From UBA5072 sp041737175 (GTDB lineage: Bacteria > Bacteroidota > Bacteroidia > Bacteroidales > UBA10428), in assembly GCA_041737175.1 (NCBI GenBank), contig JBGSSF010000023.1, forward strand, positions 62,001 to 126,000: a stretch of DNA of 64,000 nucleotides, written 5' to 3'. Positions 32,550 through 41,928 of this stretch are shown in pieces. A program made the translations under genes and the position numbers. Under the pieces are notes generated by a model. It searched no databases. It was given only the letters and a program-made list of their open reading frames with translations, and was not told the DNA's origin. Position 1 is the stretch's first letter. Each line of letters starts with the position of its first letter.

Positions 32550-35521
32550 TCCTGTAAATTTTTAAAAAATTCCATAATCCCGGATATCAATTCAATACGT
32601 TGTTCCTCCGTAAGCAAGGTCTCGAAAGGAAACCCCAATGCCACGATGCGGTATGGTCCTTTAAAAGCAATGCCGGCGCTGCGGTATCCTGATGAATACC
32701 TGTAAATACGGTATGCTCCCTCGCCTGACGGTTCAATAGCATCGGGAGACTCCACCCTGTAAAGCGATGAATGATAATCAGTGTTAAACTGCAACATTCC
32801 GGGGAACACAGAATCAGCCAGGTTGGTAGCATTTACCGAACCTACCACAGTGGCATGGCCTGTTCTCCAAGTATAATGCAGTACCTCAGACGCAAAACGA
32901 ATGGCCAGGGAATCCTTATTTTCAAACATATCCGTTCCGATATAGGAACCTGACAAAAACAAATTTCCTCCATTGCGGGTATATCTTGTTATAGCATCCC
33001 TCATCTCCGGCGTGAAAAGGATAAAATCCTTACCGGGTGATTTTCCGAATGAATCCGTACCCCGTTCTTCGCCGAAGATCAGATCGATGGCCTGGTATCT
33101 GCCTGCATCAAAATTTGGTTTTACAAATTCTTCATCACTCACTGACACAAACGAATAGCCTGCCATGAGCAAGGCCTTGCCGTGAACTGCCGGGAATGAA
33201 AAAGAATTGCCGGCCACAGGCCAGGTTTCCAGATCTGCATTGCTGGCTCCCCATCCCTGGCTGTCATCGTTAAGCCAGTCTGAATTACGGTTGAAATCAT
33301 ACTGTCGGCCTGAATAGCTCAGGTTCCTGCCATTTGCCACACCCTCATCCTCCCACCAGGCTATGCCGGCCATATCCCCCTTGTCGAAAAAAGCAGGTGC
33401 ACATATCCTGTCAAACGCGTTCACGATCAGTACCGGCTTCTGCCCACCGGGAAGGAGGCTAACGGATAAGGTTTCTCCGGGCATGCTCAATCCCCCGGAA
33501 TTCATGGCTGCTACACGGAAGCTATACAATTTACCCCATTCCGGTAATGTAACGATCATAAAAGTATCCCTGGTAAAATGACCCGGATCGTAACCCTTTT
33601 CTTCCGATTGCATGTATACCCAATAGCCATCCGGAACAGCCGTGTTCTCGACAGGATCAGCAACAAAACGCCAGCTGATCTTAATTTTGAGGTCCTCCAT
33701 GACTTCGATGGCCATATGATCAGGCGGTAAAGGTTGCACGACAGCCTTATGACCATCCTGAAGCGCCAGGTAGCGAAGTATTCCCTTGTAAATCGATCTT
33801 GAAACTAAAAACTTGAACCGGGGGTCAAGCCCGTATTTCATGTCGGCCAGATTTTGGTGTGAAAGCAACTCCAGAAGCATGGCGGGCACTACCGGACGCC
33901 AGGCTTCGGAATACTCCCTGTCCCACAACGCCCTGCGTGTCCAATCGGGATTGATTTGTTTCCTGATATCTTCCACCAACTGGGTTTGAATAATATCTGT
34001 CAGATCTCTGCTGGCCAGCTTTGACTGATTGTTGGGGAACATGCCATTGTTCCTCACTGCGCTGTAAATACCCAGGGTTCCGATAATTGAATCGTTTGGT
34101 GTGACACCGGCATCCGTATGGAAAGCCAGGACCAGGTCAACCGGTATGCCTAAGCCCATGCTATATTTCTGGCTGTACTGAGGCCTGGAAGTCCCAATCA
34201 GATAGTTCACCCATTCACCTCGCGACATGTAATCATCATTGTAATCATTTTTACCGGCGTTCAGGCTGTAAACAATGCTATCAGGCATTCCTGCGAATTG
34301 CAGGTAATATCGCGAACCTTCCATCCACCTTGGTTTTCCGCTCAGCATATTGTTTCTAAGGACATTGCCCATGCCGCCACCGAATCTTACCGCATCGGAG
34401 CTCAGGATTCCCTCCTTGTCTCCGCTATACACTACTACTGATCCAAGCTCACTGTTTATTCCACGCTGAAAATGAAATGTTCCCAGGTAAACCCAAGTGC
34501 CCGGGCCCATGCACTGGTTAACGGTAAATTGCAGTGTACCCCCGTTGTAACGGACTTCATACCTGGCCTCATCGATGCAACTGTTTGTTTTTCCATACGA
34601 GACATATACGGCATATTCCCCGGCCTCAGGTATGTCGGGTACATAGGTTACCCGGGATGAGTCGCCGGGAACGGAAACAAGAGTCAGGCAGGTTCCCATG
34701 GCAAACGGATTCTGTCCGGGGTACAGAGTATCCAAAGGTATGAATCCTTTCAGGGTACTACTATCCCATTGGCTTATCCCGTTTGTAACAATAAGCTGCG
34801 AACGGCCGGTTACTTTATCATTGTCAACGATGACTTCATGAATTTGGGTATCTCTTTCACGCGGAAGAAGAACCGCGGCTCCTGCATTTTCCAACATGGG
34901 AACCAGGTAGTCGGATGTAAATGACCAGGTGAAAATATCCTCAACAGTTTCCCAAAGGCGTGCCCGTTGCCATTGCCACCGGTCAAGCTGCTGATCAAAG
35001 AAAAAACCGTGACTGGGCCAGAGTGAAATATGCTTTCCGGAAAGTCCCGCCGGGAAACCCGGATAACCGGCCCTGGTTACCAGGGCTTTACCTAAATAAG
35101 GCGAGGCCAGTCGGATTGTATCATAGGACAATGCTTCCCCCCGGTAAAGGTTGGGGATGTACTCCTCCATCAGATGACCGCGGGCCAGCAAGAGAATATT
35201 ATAATCGCGGAATTTTCGTCCGAACTGATTCCTGAGTTCTGTTTTAAGATGATCCAGCCAGGCAGTCCGTACAGGAATATTTATGGCAGAGGGACTAAGG
35301 TAAATAGCCAGAATTAGTTCCGGTTTCCTGACTTGAATGCTGTCAACCAGCACTTCACCCATATGTTTCCATTCTTCAAAGTATCCGGGTATTGGCAATG
35401 TGCGTTTCATTGCCCGCCTTTCAATGCCCGTATATGCCTTGTCTGCTTTTTGTCCGTTTACCGGCGGCAGAATCATGCCTGAAAGCAACAGGAAAGAGAT
35501 AAGCAGACCTCGGATGTTCAT
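32546..35521 (-). CDS. Secreted N-acetylmuramoyl-L-alanine amidase with golvesin-like insert
   Basis: Zn amidase of the Amidase_3 type, 991 aa, exported (MNIRGLLISFLLLSGMILPP). Candidate zinc ligands are His171 (LWPSHGFFFD), Glu194 (ETVEDIF) and His468 (LAFHTDAGV), with catalytic Glu551 (AMLLELLSHQN). The LPRERD at 219-224 matches the family's TRxxD. A golvesin C-terminal-like beta domain (about 270-380; AGEYAVYVSYG, DAVRFGGGMGN) is inserted between the second and third ligands. After about residue 600 come an FnIII-like domain and a C-terminal GATase-like alpha/beta domain (VLIVNAFDRI, NGGNLFLSGSYIGTDM). It cuts the bond between MurNAc and the stem peptide, giving the denuded glycans that SpoIID-type enzymes need. 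It is the first gene of the minus-strand recycling operon and divergent from the murK-type kinase. Confidence 0.85.
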   Translation of the reverse strand: MNIRGLLISFLLLSGMILPPVNGQKADKAYTGIERRAMKRTLPIPGYFEEWKHMGEVLVDSIQVRKPELILAIYLSPSAINIPVRTAWLDHLKTELRNQFGRKFRDYNILLLARGHLMEEYIPNLYRGEALSYDTIRLASPYLGKALVTRAGYPGFPAGLSGKHISLWPSHGFFFDQQLDRWQWQRARLWETVEDIFTWSFTSDYLVPMLENAGAAVLLPRERDTQIHEVIVDNDKVTGRSQLIVTNGISQWDSSTLKGFIPLDTLYPGQNPFAMGTCLTLVSVPGDSSRVTYVPDIPEAGEYAVYVSYGKTNSCIDEARYEVRYNGGTLQFTVNQCMGPGTWVYLGTFHFQRGINSELGSVVVYSGDKEGILSSDAVRFGGGMGNVLRNNMLSGKPRWMEGSRYYLQFAGMPDSIVYSLNAGKNDYNDDYMSRGEWVNYLIGTSRPQYSQKYSMGLGIPVDLVLAFHTDAGVTPNDSIIGTLGIYSAVRNNGMFPNNQSKLASRDLTDIIQTQLVEDIRKQINPDWTRRALWDREYSEAWRPVVPAMLLELLSHQNLADMKYGLDPRFKFLVSRSIYKGILRYLALQDGHKAVVQPLPPDHMAIEVMEDLKIKISWRFVADPVENTAVPDGYWVYMQSEEKGYDPGHFTRDTFMIVTLPEWGKLYSFRVAAMNSGGLSMPGETLSVSLLPGGQKPVLIVNAFDRICAPAFFDKGDMAGIAWWEDEGVANGRNLSYSGRQYDFNRNSDWLNDDSQGWGASNADLETWPVAGNSFSFPAVHGKALLMAGYSFVSVSDEEFVKPNFDAGRYQAIDLIFGEERGTDSFGKSPGKDFILFTPEMRDAITRYTRNGGNLFLSGSYIGTDMFENKDSLAIRFASEVLHYTWRTGHATVVGSVNATNLADSVFPGMLQFNTDYHSSLYRVESPDAIEPSGEGAYRIYRYSSGYRSAGIAFKGPYRIVALGFPFETLLTEEQRIELISGIMEFFKNLQE

Positions 35522-35638
35522 ATATCAGGAGTATATGGCTTTAAAAACACCGTAAGGGTAAAAATAGAAACTTTATCCGAAATATGCCTAATTATCTGTT
35601 ATACATATCACCAATAACCGGGAATCTTTGATTTTTTT

Positions 35639-35646
35639 TATCTTTG
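35639..35646 (+). promoter_or_regulatory. Probable promoter -7 box for the kinase-murQ operon
   Basis: TATCTTTG, an exact TAnnTTTG match, 40 bp before the kinase ATG in the 165-bp divergent spacer. A -33 TTTG at the standard distance is not seen. On the opposite strand the best candidate for the amidase operon is the weaker TATTTTTA at 35559-35566. Confidence 0.5.
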
Positions 35647-35686
35647 CCTGGCATTTTGGAATAAATCTCACATTATAATCCTGCTT

Positions 35687-36523
35687 ATGCTGTTGATTGC
35701 TGACAGTGGTTCAACAAAAACCGAATGGTGTCTGGTGAATGCGGAGACCAGGATGTTTACAACATGCCACACCACCGGAATTAATCCAATCTATCAGGAT
35801 AAGGAATCCATACAGCAACTTTTGCAGCAGGAGTATTCCCTCCCTGTCACTGCTCTCCGCAGCATTTATTTTTACGGTGCTGGTTGTATCAATGATCAGT
35901 TGAAAGTAATGTTGCAGAATATCCTGAGTGCGCATTTCCGGTGCCTGTCCATCAGCGTTCAGAGTGACCTGATGGCCGCAGCCCGATCATTGTGCCAAAA
36001 TCAGGAGGGCATAGCCTGCATTCTGGGCACCGGATCCAACTCATGCTTTTACAACGGCCAGGAGATCGCCCGGCATGTCTCCCCCCTGGGTTATGTTTTA
36101 GGCGATGAAGGCAGTGGTGCAGTGATCGGAAAAAAATTCATGTCTGATCTTTTAAAAAAGCAATTGCCTGATGTTATTGCGGATCGGTTTTTTGAAAAAT
36201 ATGCGCTATCGCCTGACCAGGTCCTTGAGCAAGTATATAAGAAACCATTCCCAAACAGGTTTCTCGCGCAGTTTACCAGGTTTATTCATGATAATCTTCA
36301 TGAAGATTCATTGAGAAAACTGGTAAAGGATAGTTTTACTGAATTCTTCTCCCGGAACATCCGGCAATATCCTGAGGCATATAAATTGCCCGTTCATTTT
36401 ACGGGAAGCGTTGCCTGGCATTTCAAGGATATCCTACAGGAATCTGCTGATGAATCCGGTTTTCGAACCGGCATAATTACCCTGAGACCTATGGAAGGCC
36501 TGATCCAATATCATCTACAATAA
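35687..36523 (+). CDS. BadF/BadG-type N-acetylmuramate/N-acetylglucosamine kinase
   Basis: Cytosolic ASKHA-fold sugar kinase of 278 aa. Phosphate-1 loop: LIADSGSTKTEWCLV at the N-terminus. Further motifs: FYGAGCIND, QSDLMAAARSL and the phosphate-2 loop ACILGTGSNSCFYNG, then PLGYVLGDEGSGAVIGK. Relatives include GlcNAc kinases and the MurNAc kinase MurK of Clostridium and Tannerella. Because murQ follows after 15 bp, and MurQ needs MurNAc-6-phosphate, a MurK role is the most economical reading. It is the first gene of the plus arm, divergent from the amidase operon. Confidence 0.88.
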   Translation: MLLIADSGSTKTEWCLVNAETRMFTTCHTTGINPIYQDKESIQQLLQQEYSLPVTALRSIYFYGAGCINDQLKVMLQNILSAHFRCLSISVQSDLMAAARSLCQNQEGIACILGTGSNSCFYNGQEIARHVSPLGYVLGDEGSGAVIGKKFMSDLLKKQLPDVIADRFFEKYALSPDQVLEQVYKKPFPNRFLAQFTRFIHDNLHEDSLRKLVKDSFTEFFSRNIRQYPEAYKLPVHFTGSVAWHFKDILQESADESGFRTGIITLRPMEGLIQYHLQ

Positions 36524-36538
36524 TAATCATGCTGAACC

Positions 36539-37381
36539 ATGCCACAGGATACTAAAAGTAAGTTTGTACTCAGCATAACCGAGTCACCTTCCAGGTTCCA
36601 GGACCTGGAAAAAATGCCGGTACAGGAATTGATATCCAGTATCAATAAAGAGGATGCCCGGGTGCATGTGGCTGTTCGTAAAGCTTTGCCCCAGATCGAA
36701 AAACTGGTCACCTGCATTATCGACAGGATGAAAAGGGGGGGCAGGGTATTTTATCTCGGAGCTGGCACCAGCGGAAGGTTGGGAGTTCTCGATGCTTCGG
36801 AATTGCCTCCCACGTTCGGTGTCCCTGATAACCTGGTAATCGGAATCATTGCCGGAGGTGATGTTGCCCTGCGAAAATCCGTGGAAAATGCCGAAGACAA
36901 TCCCGATCGTGCCTGGGAAGAATTGCAGACCTTTAATATCAACCGGAATGATACTGTAATAGGCATCGCTGCTTCGGGAACCACTCCTTACGTGATCGGA
37001 GGAATCCAAAAGGCCAGGGCCAACGGGATACTTACAGGTTGTATCACCTGCAATCCCGATTCGATGATTGCCGATGCAGCTGAATATCCGGTTGAAGCAG
37101 TCACGGGACCGGAATTTGTTACCGGCAGCACCCGTCTGAAAGCCGGTACAGCCCAGAAAATGATTCTCAATATAATCACTACAACGATCATGATTAAATT
37201 GGGAAAGGTAAAAGGCAACAAAATGATCAATATGCAGTTGACAAATAAAAAGCTTGTAACCCGCGGTACCAGAATGCTGATGGAGGAGTTATCCCTCGAC
37301 TTTGATACCGCGCAGCAATTATTGCTTGAAAAGGGCTCTGTTAAAAAGGCATTGGAAAGCCGGCAAAAAAAAGTTAAATAG
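36539..37381 (+). CDS. murQ: N-acetylmuramic acid 6-phosphate etherase (MurQ)
   Basis: Cleaves the lactyl ether of MurNAc-6-phosphate to GlcNAc-6-phosphate and D-lactate in the cytoplasm. The sugar isomerase (SIS) core is complete: RVFYLGAGTSGRLGVLDASE with the catalytic glutamate in DASELPPTFG, GIAASGTTPYVIGG, and TGPEFVTGSTRLKAGTAQKM. The length of 280 aa is close to the typical 300. It follows the kinase by 15 bp and precedes the aspartokinase gene by 8 bp, so recycling and threonine genes probably share a transcript. Confidence 0.96.
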   Translation: MPQDTKSKFVLSITESPSRFQDLEKMPVQELISSINKEDARVHVAVRKALPQIEKLVTCIIDRMKRGGRVFYLGAGTSGRLGVLDASELPPTFGVPDNLVIGIIAGGDVALRKSVENAEDNPDRAWEELQTFNINRNDTVIGIAASGTTPYVIGGIQKARANGILTGCITCNPDSMIADAAEYPVEAVTGPEFVTGSTRLKAGTAQKMILNIITTTIMIKLGKVKGNKMINMQLTNKKLVTRGTRMLMEELSLDFDTAQQLLLEKGSVKKALESRQKKVK

Positions 37382-37389
37382 CAAATAGC

Positions 37390-39819
37390 ATGAAAGTACT
37401 GAAATTTGGCGGGTACTCCATTGATACCCCCGAGAATATCCTGAGAGTAAAAGAAATCATTGATTCACAATCCGAAAGTATTATCGTTGTCGTATCAGCT
37501 TTTCATGGCATAACCGACAAATTGCTTGAACTATCCAATCTTGCAGCTGCCAGGGACCGGTATTTTTTCAGGTTATACAATGAGATTGAAATCAAGCACA
37601 TGGATATGATCACCCGTTTGTTTCCGGAACCACGGCAAACAGAGGTGATATCCCATATCAACACCTATCTGAAAGACCTGATCAGCATTATCAATGGCGT
37701 TTACCTTTTGAATGATCTCACCCCGAAAACCCAGGACAGGATACTGAGTTTCGGTGAGATCATGTCTTCTTACATCATCAGTAAGATCATCAGAAATTCC
37801 GAGGTTATCGATGTCAAAGGGATCATTAAAACTGATAATCATTTCGGCAATGCCCGGGTAAATTTTCCCCTCAGCAACCGACTTATCAGGGCACAATTCA
37901 ACAATTTCAAAAAAACCGGCATTGTTCCCGGATTCATCGGCAGCAGTGACCACAACGAAATTACCACGTTGGGCAGGGGAGGGTCCGACTATACTGCGGC
38001 TATTATCTCCGCCGCGCTCGACGTGTCAAAGCTCGAGATATGGACCAATGTGGATGGTTTCATGACCGCTGATCCCAAGAAGGTTACAAAGGCCCTGGCT
38101 ATTGAATATTTAAGCTATTCCGAGGCCATGGAGCTGTCGCATTTCGGTGCCGAAGTGATTTATACACCCACCATTCACCCGGTTTACCAGAGGAATATTG
38201 AAGTGCTCATTAAGAACATTCTGAATCCGGAGGGAAAGGGAACCCTGATCTCAAAAGATGCAAAACGTTCGGAGTCTTCCCTGATCAAGGGCATATCGTC
38301 CATTGACAATATTGACCTGATGACCCTGCAGGGTGCAGGAATGGTAGGAGTAAAGGGAATATCCTCCCGGCTATTCGGCACCCTGGCACGTTATGATATT
38401 AATATCATCCTGATTACCCAGGCCTCTTCAGAGTATTCCATAAGTTTTGCCCTGAACCCGGATGATTCAGATCACGCGCTCAAAGCTCTTGAGGCGGAAT
38501 TCGAACCGGAGATCAAATTACGGAATGTGATGAATATCCTGATTGAAAAAGATCTGTCGGTTATCGCCATCGTCGGCGAGCAAATGAAAAACACACCCGG
38601 CATTTCTGCCAATCTCTTCACCTCATTGGGACGTAACGGGATCAGTGTGATTGCCACTGCACAGGGATCATCTGAGCTGAACATCTCCGTTGTGATCAAA
38701 AGAGAAAGTCTGGTAAAAGCCCTGAATGTTATTCACGAGGGCTTTTTCCTGTCACATCACCGTGATCTGCACCTTTACCTGGTTGGTGCCGGCACGGTAG
38801 GCGGCAACCTGCTGAAACAAATCATGAACCAGCAGGAAGTGCTGCTCCGGGAACACCACCTGAAGATTAACGTGGTTGGCATTTGCAGGTCCAGGATCAT
38901 GCTGTTGAATCCCGAGGGTATTGATCTGATCCATTACCGCGAAGAAATGGAAAAACAGGGGGAAAAGGCCGATATTGAACTGTTTATTCAGAAAATGAAA
39001 TACCTGAACTTGCGAAACAGTGTTTTTATTGATTGTACGGCAAATCCTAACATTGCCGGAACTTATATCCAGGTGCTCAACGCTTTTGTTTCAGTCGTAA
39101 CTGCAAATAAAATAGCCTGCTCCTCGGATTACGCCCTATACAGTAACCTGAAAAGAATTGCACGTGAGAAGAATGTCAAGTTCATGTACGAAACCAATGT
39201 AGGGGCAGGCCTTCCAATAATCAGCACACTGAATGACCTCATCAGAAGCGGTGACAAGATCGTCCGGCTGGAAGCTGTATTGTCCGGTACCCTGAACTTC
39301 ATTTTTAATACCATCGGCGAAGATGTCCCCTTGAGCAAAGCTGTTCAGCTGGCCATGGACCATGGATTTGCCGAACCTGATCCTCGTATTGACCTGAGCG
39401 GCACAGACGTTAGACGCAAATTGCTGATTCTGAGCAGAGAATCGGGCTACCCGCTTGAAGACAAGGATATTGAAATAGTACCCTTTTTACCGGAAGACTG
39501 TTTTACAGGATCCCTGGATGATTTCTGGAAAGCTATCAGAAAACAGGATGCTGCCTTCGAAGAAAAGCGAAAAAAACTCGACCATGAAAAGAAAAAGCTT
39601 AGATTTGTAGCCCGCCTCGAAAACGGTGCAGCCAAAATAGAACTGGTTGAAGTGGGAGTAAGCCACCCGGCTTATCCGCTGGAAGGCAGCAATAATATAA
39701 TTCTTATCACTACACACCGGTATCACGAACAACCTATGGTTATAAGAGGTTACGGGGCCGGAGCAGATGTTACGGCAGCAGGAGTTTTTGCCGATATCAT
39801 CAGGGTAGCAAATGTTTAA
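37390..39819 (+). CDS. thrA: Bifunctional aspartate kinase/homoserine dehydrogenase I
   Basis: First and third steps of the threonine/methionine branch of the aspartate pathway. Residues 1-290 are the kinase (MKVLKFGGYSIDTPENI, TLGRGGSDYTAA, NVDGFMTADPK), about 300-460 are paired ACT domains for allosteric control (VGVKGISSRLFGTLARYDIN, GISVIATAQGSSE), and about 460-809 the homoserine dehydrogenase (LYLVGAGTVGGNLLKQI, VTANKIACSSDYALY, YETNVGAGLPIISTL). The product is 809 aa, like E. coli ThrA. The usual KFGGTS is KFGGYS here, a mild variation. It is followed by a HAD phosphatase gene (11 bp), thrC (18 bp after that) and thrH. Confidence 0.96.
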   Translation: MKVLKFGGYSIDTPENILRVKEIIDSQSESIIVVVSAFHGITDKLLELSNLAAARDRYFFRLYNEIEIKHMDMITRLFPEPRQTEVISHINTYLKDLISIINGVYLLNDLTPKTQDRILSFGEIMSSYIISKIIRNSEVIDVKGIIKTDNHFGNARVNFPLSNRLIRAQFNNFKKTGIVPGFIGSSDHNEITTLGRGGSDYTAAIISAALDVSKLEIWTNVDGFMTADPKKVTKALAIEYLSYSEAMELSHFGAEVIYTPTIHPVYQRNIEVLIKNILNPEGKGTLISKDAKRSESSLIKGISSIDNIDLMTLQGAGMVGVKGISSRLFGTLARYDINIILITQASSEYSISFALNPDDSDHALKALEAEFEPEIKLRNVMNILIEKDLSVIAIVGEQMKNTPGISANLFTSLGRNGISVIATAQGSSELNISVVIKRESLVKALNVIHEGFFLSHHRDLHLYLVGAGTVGGNLLKQIMNQQEVLLREHHLKINVVGICRSRIMLLNPEGIDLIHYREEMEKQGEKADIELFIQKMKYLNLRNSVFIDCTANPNIAGTYIQVLNAFVSVVTANKIACSSDYALYSNLKRIAREKNVKFMYETNVGAGLPIISTLNDLIRSGDKIVRLEAVLSGTLNFIFNTIGEDVPLSKAVQLAMDHGFAEPDPRIDLSGTDVRRKLLILSRESGYPLEDKDIEIVPFLPEDCFTGSLDDFWKAIRKQDAAFEEKRKKLDHEKKKLRFVARLENGAAKIELVEVGVSHPAYPLEGSNNIILITTHRYHEQPMVIRGYGAGADVTAAGVFADIIRVANV

Positions 39820-39830
39820 AGCTGAAACAA

Positions 39831-40496
39831 ATGATAAAAGCAGTAATTTTTGATTTCGACGGAATCATTATCGAATCGGAACCTTTGTGGGTGGAGGCTG
39901 AAATTGCGGTATTCAAATCCATTGGAATTGAGCTTACTCCTGAATTGTGCCGGCAGACCACAGGCCTTAACACCCAGGATACTCTGGAATACTGGCATGG
40001 CATATATAAATGGACCGGCAAAAGCATTTTTCAGGTTTACAAGGAAATTATGGAGACCATGCAGGTTCTCATTTTGGAAAGAGCCGATCTGAAGGAAGGT
40101 TACCTGGATGTCTTGCAGCTATTTGTAGATAAGAAACTTCCAGTGGCTGTAGCTTCTTCGTCTCCACTTAAACTGATCACTACGGCCCTGAAGAAATTCC
40201 ACCTGTTTGAATTCTTTAAAATCATCAGTTCTGCTGAAAATGAAGAACATGGCAAGCCACATCCGGCGCTTTACCTGGGCGCAGCCAGGAAACTGGGCAT
40301 TGATCCCGTAAATTGCCTGGCTTTTGAAGATTCCTTTAATGGTGCCATATCAGCCAAGGCAGCCCGTATGAAATTGGTCACCATACCCGACAGTCATGAT
40401 TTCACATCAACACGCTTTGATTTCTCCGATCTGAAGCTCCCTTCCTTGAAGGAATTCAGAGAAAAGCAATTTGAATATATCAATGCGATCAATTAA
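39831..40496 (+). CDS. HAD-IA phosphatase (HxpB/beta-phosphoglucomutase-like)
   Basis: Cytosolic HAD hydrolase of 221 aa. Motif I is FDFDGIIIESEPLW with nucleophile Asp9; motif II AVASSSPLKLI; motif III lysine in HGKPHPALYLGAARKLG; motif IV LAFEDSFNGAISAK. A helical cap lies between motifs I and II. These features place it with sugar-phosphate phosphatases such as HxpB (YniC) and beta-phosphoglucomutases. Its place between thrA and thrC, where many operons have thrB, is unusual, but nothing in the protein suggests homoserine kinase activity. Confidence 0.85.
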   Translation: MIKAVIFDFDGIIIESEPLWVEAEIAVFKSIGIELTPELCRQTTGLNTQDTLEYWHGIYKWTGKSIFQVYKEIMETMQVLILERADLKEGYLDVLQLFVDKKLPVAVASSSPLKLITTALKKFHLFEFFKIISSAENEEHGKPHPALYLGAARKLGIDPVNCLAFEDSFNGAISAKAARMKLVTIPDSHDFTSTRFDFSDLKLPSLKEFREKQFEYINAIN

Positions 40497-40514
40497 TCGT
40501 TTCATAAGCCATTC

Positions 40515-41888
40515 ATGATGCCAGGGAAAATATTGTATTTTTCTACCAATGGAAATGCCCCTAAAGTAAGTTTTAGTGAGGCTTTACTGAAGGGACTTGC
40601 GCCGGATAACGGGCTCTACATGCCCGATCATATTCCTGTGCTGCATTATGAAACATTGGTAAACTTATCCGGGAAATCCTATTCTGAAATTGCTTTTACA
40701 ATTGCCAGGAATTTTCTGCATGGTGAAATCACAGATTCTGAATTGCATCAATTGGCCAGGGATGCCTATAATTTTGAGGTGCCCCTCGAGAAAGTATATG
40801 ACCGAAAGTACATCATGCGGCTTGATCAGGGCCCTACCGCCTCGTTCAAAGATTTTGCCGCCCGGATGATGGGCAGACTGATGCAGTATTTTCTACAAAA
40901 GCAAAACCGGAAAATGCTGATTCTTACTGCCACCTCAGGCGATACCGGAAGTGCCATTGCCAACGCTTTCTACGGGCTCGACAATATAGAGGTGGTGATT
41001 CTTTTCCCCGGGAAGGAGGTAACATCCCGGCAACGCAAACAAATGACAACCCTGAGAAAGAATATAAAAACCATTTCCCTGCAGGGCAAATTCGATGATT
41101 GCCAGGCACTGGTCAAACAAGCCTTTATGGACAAAGAGCTCGCTCACCTGGAACTGTCATCCGCCAATTCAATCAATATCGGTCGCCTTATACCCCAGTC
41201 CTTTTACTACTTTTATGCCTGGACGCAACTTGCTTCCGTAAAGGATGCTGAACCTGTTATTTTTTCAGTTCCGTCCGGGAATTTTGGCAATATGATGGGG
41301 GGATTGCTGGCAAAAAGAATGGGACTACCGGTCAGGCAGTTCGTAATTGCAACCAATGAAAATAACGAAGTACCTGTTTACTGGCAAACCGGTAATTACA
41401 ACACCATTGTCCCTTCGAGGAATTGTATTTCCAGTGCCATGAATGTCGGTCATCCCAGCAACATGGCCAGGGTGATAGCGCTGTATGGTGGTATTATGGA
41501 TGAAAAGGGGAATATTATAAAGGAACCTGATATAAGGCAGATGCGAAAAGATATTTATGCCGTGAGCATTAGCGATAAAGAAACCACAACGATATTGAAA
41601 GAGACCTACAATCAGTGCGGTGTTCTGTTGGAACCTCACGGTGCTGCAGGCTGGGCAGGTTTGCAGCAATACCTGAAAGATCACCCGTCAGACAATCATC
41701 CTGAACAACTGGCAATCAGTCTTGAAACTGCTAATCCGGCTAAGTTTCCGGAAGAGATCAGAAACTTGCTTGGCATTGAACCCGAACTTCCTCCTTCCAT
41801 GGAAGGTCTTGATCACAGTGAAGAATCCTATGACAGGTTGAACAATGACTATGCACAATTCAGAGACTATCTGAAAGATCGGTATTAA
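40515..41888 (+). CDS. thrC: Threonine synthase
   Basis: PLP enzyme converting O-phosphohomoserine to threonine. The N-terminal MLYFSTNGNAPKVSF-like opening (here KILYFSTNGNAPKVSF), the PLP lysine in PTASFKDFAARMMG, ATSGDTGSAIANAF and SVPSGNFGNMMGG are all present. The length of 457 aa and the C-terminal ETANPAKFPEEI place it with the E. coli/yeast-type (class 1) enzymes. The start at 40515 gives MMPGKILYF; the second ATG is equally possible. Thr synthesis implies a source of phosphohomoserine, yet no thrB is present in this operon. Confidence 0.96.
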   Translation: MMPGKILYFSTNGNAPKVSFSEALLKGLAPDNGLYMPDHIPVLHYETLVNLSGKSYSEIAFTIARNFLHGEITDSELHQLARDAYNFEVPLEKVYDRKYIMRLDQGPTASFKDFAARMMGRLMQYFLQKQNRKMLILTATSGDTGSAIANAFYGLDNIEVVILFPGKEVTSRQRKQMTTLRKNIKTISLQGKFDDCQALVKQAFMDKELAHLELSSANSINIGRLIPQSFYYFYAWTQLASVKDAEPVIFSVPSGNFGNMMGGLLAKRMGLPVRQFVIATNENNEVPVYWQTGNYNTIVPSRNCISSAMNVGHPSNMARVIALYGGIMDEKGNIIKEPDIRQMRKDIYAVSISDKETTTILKETYNQCGVLLEPHGAAGWAGLQQYLKDHPSDNHPEQLAISLETANPAKFPEEIRNLLGIEPELPPSMEGLDHSEESYDRLNNDYAQFRDYLKDRY

Positions 41889-41928
41889 TTTTTCTTAAAT
41901 TGGCAGCTGTAAAAATCTGATCGTATCC

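Noticed and set aside
21385..37381. NamZ (DUF1343 exo-muramidase) or NagZ in the recycling island
   Set aside because: I looked for either and saw no matching protein; GHL10 is the only glycosidase-like gene there.
39831..40496. HAD protein as homoserine kinase
   Set aside because: It has HAD phosphatase motifs and no GHMP-kinase or ApgM-type signature; ThrH is a better candidate for making phosphohomoserine.
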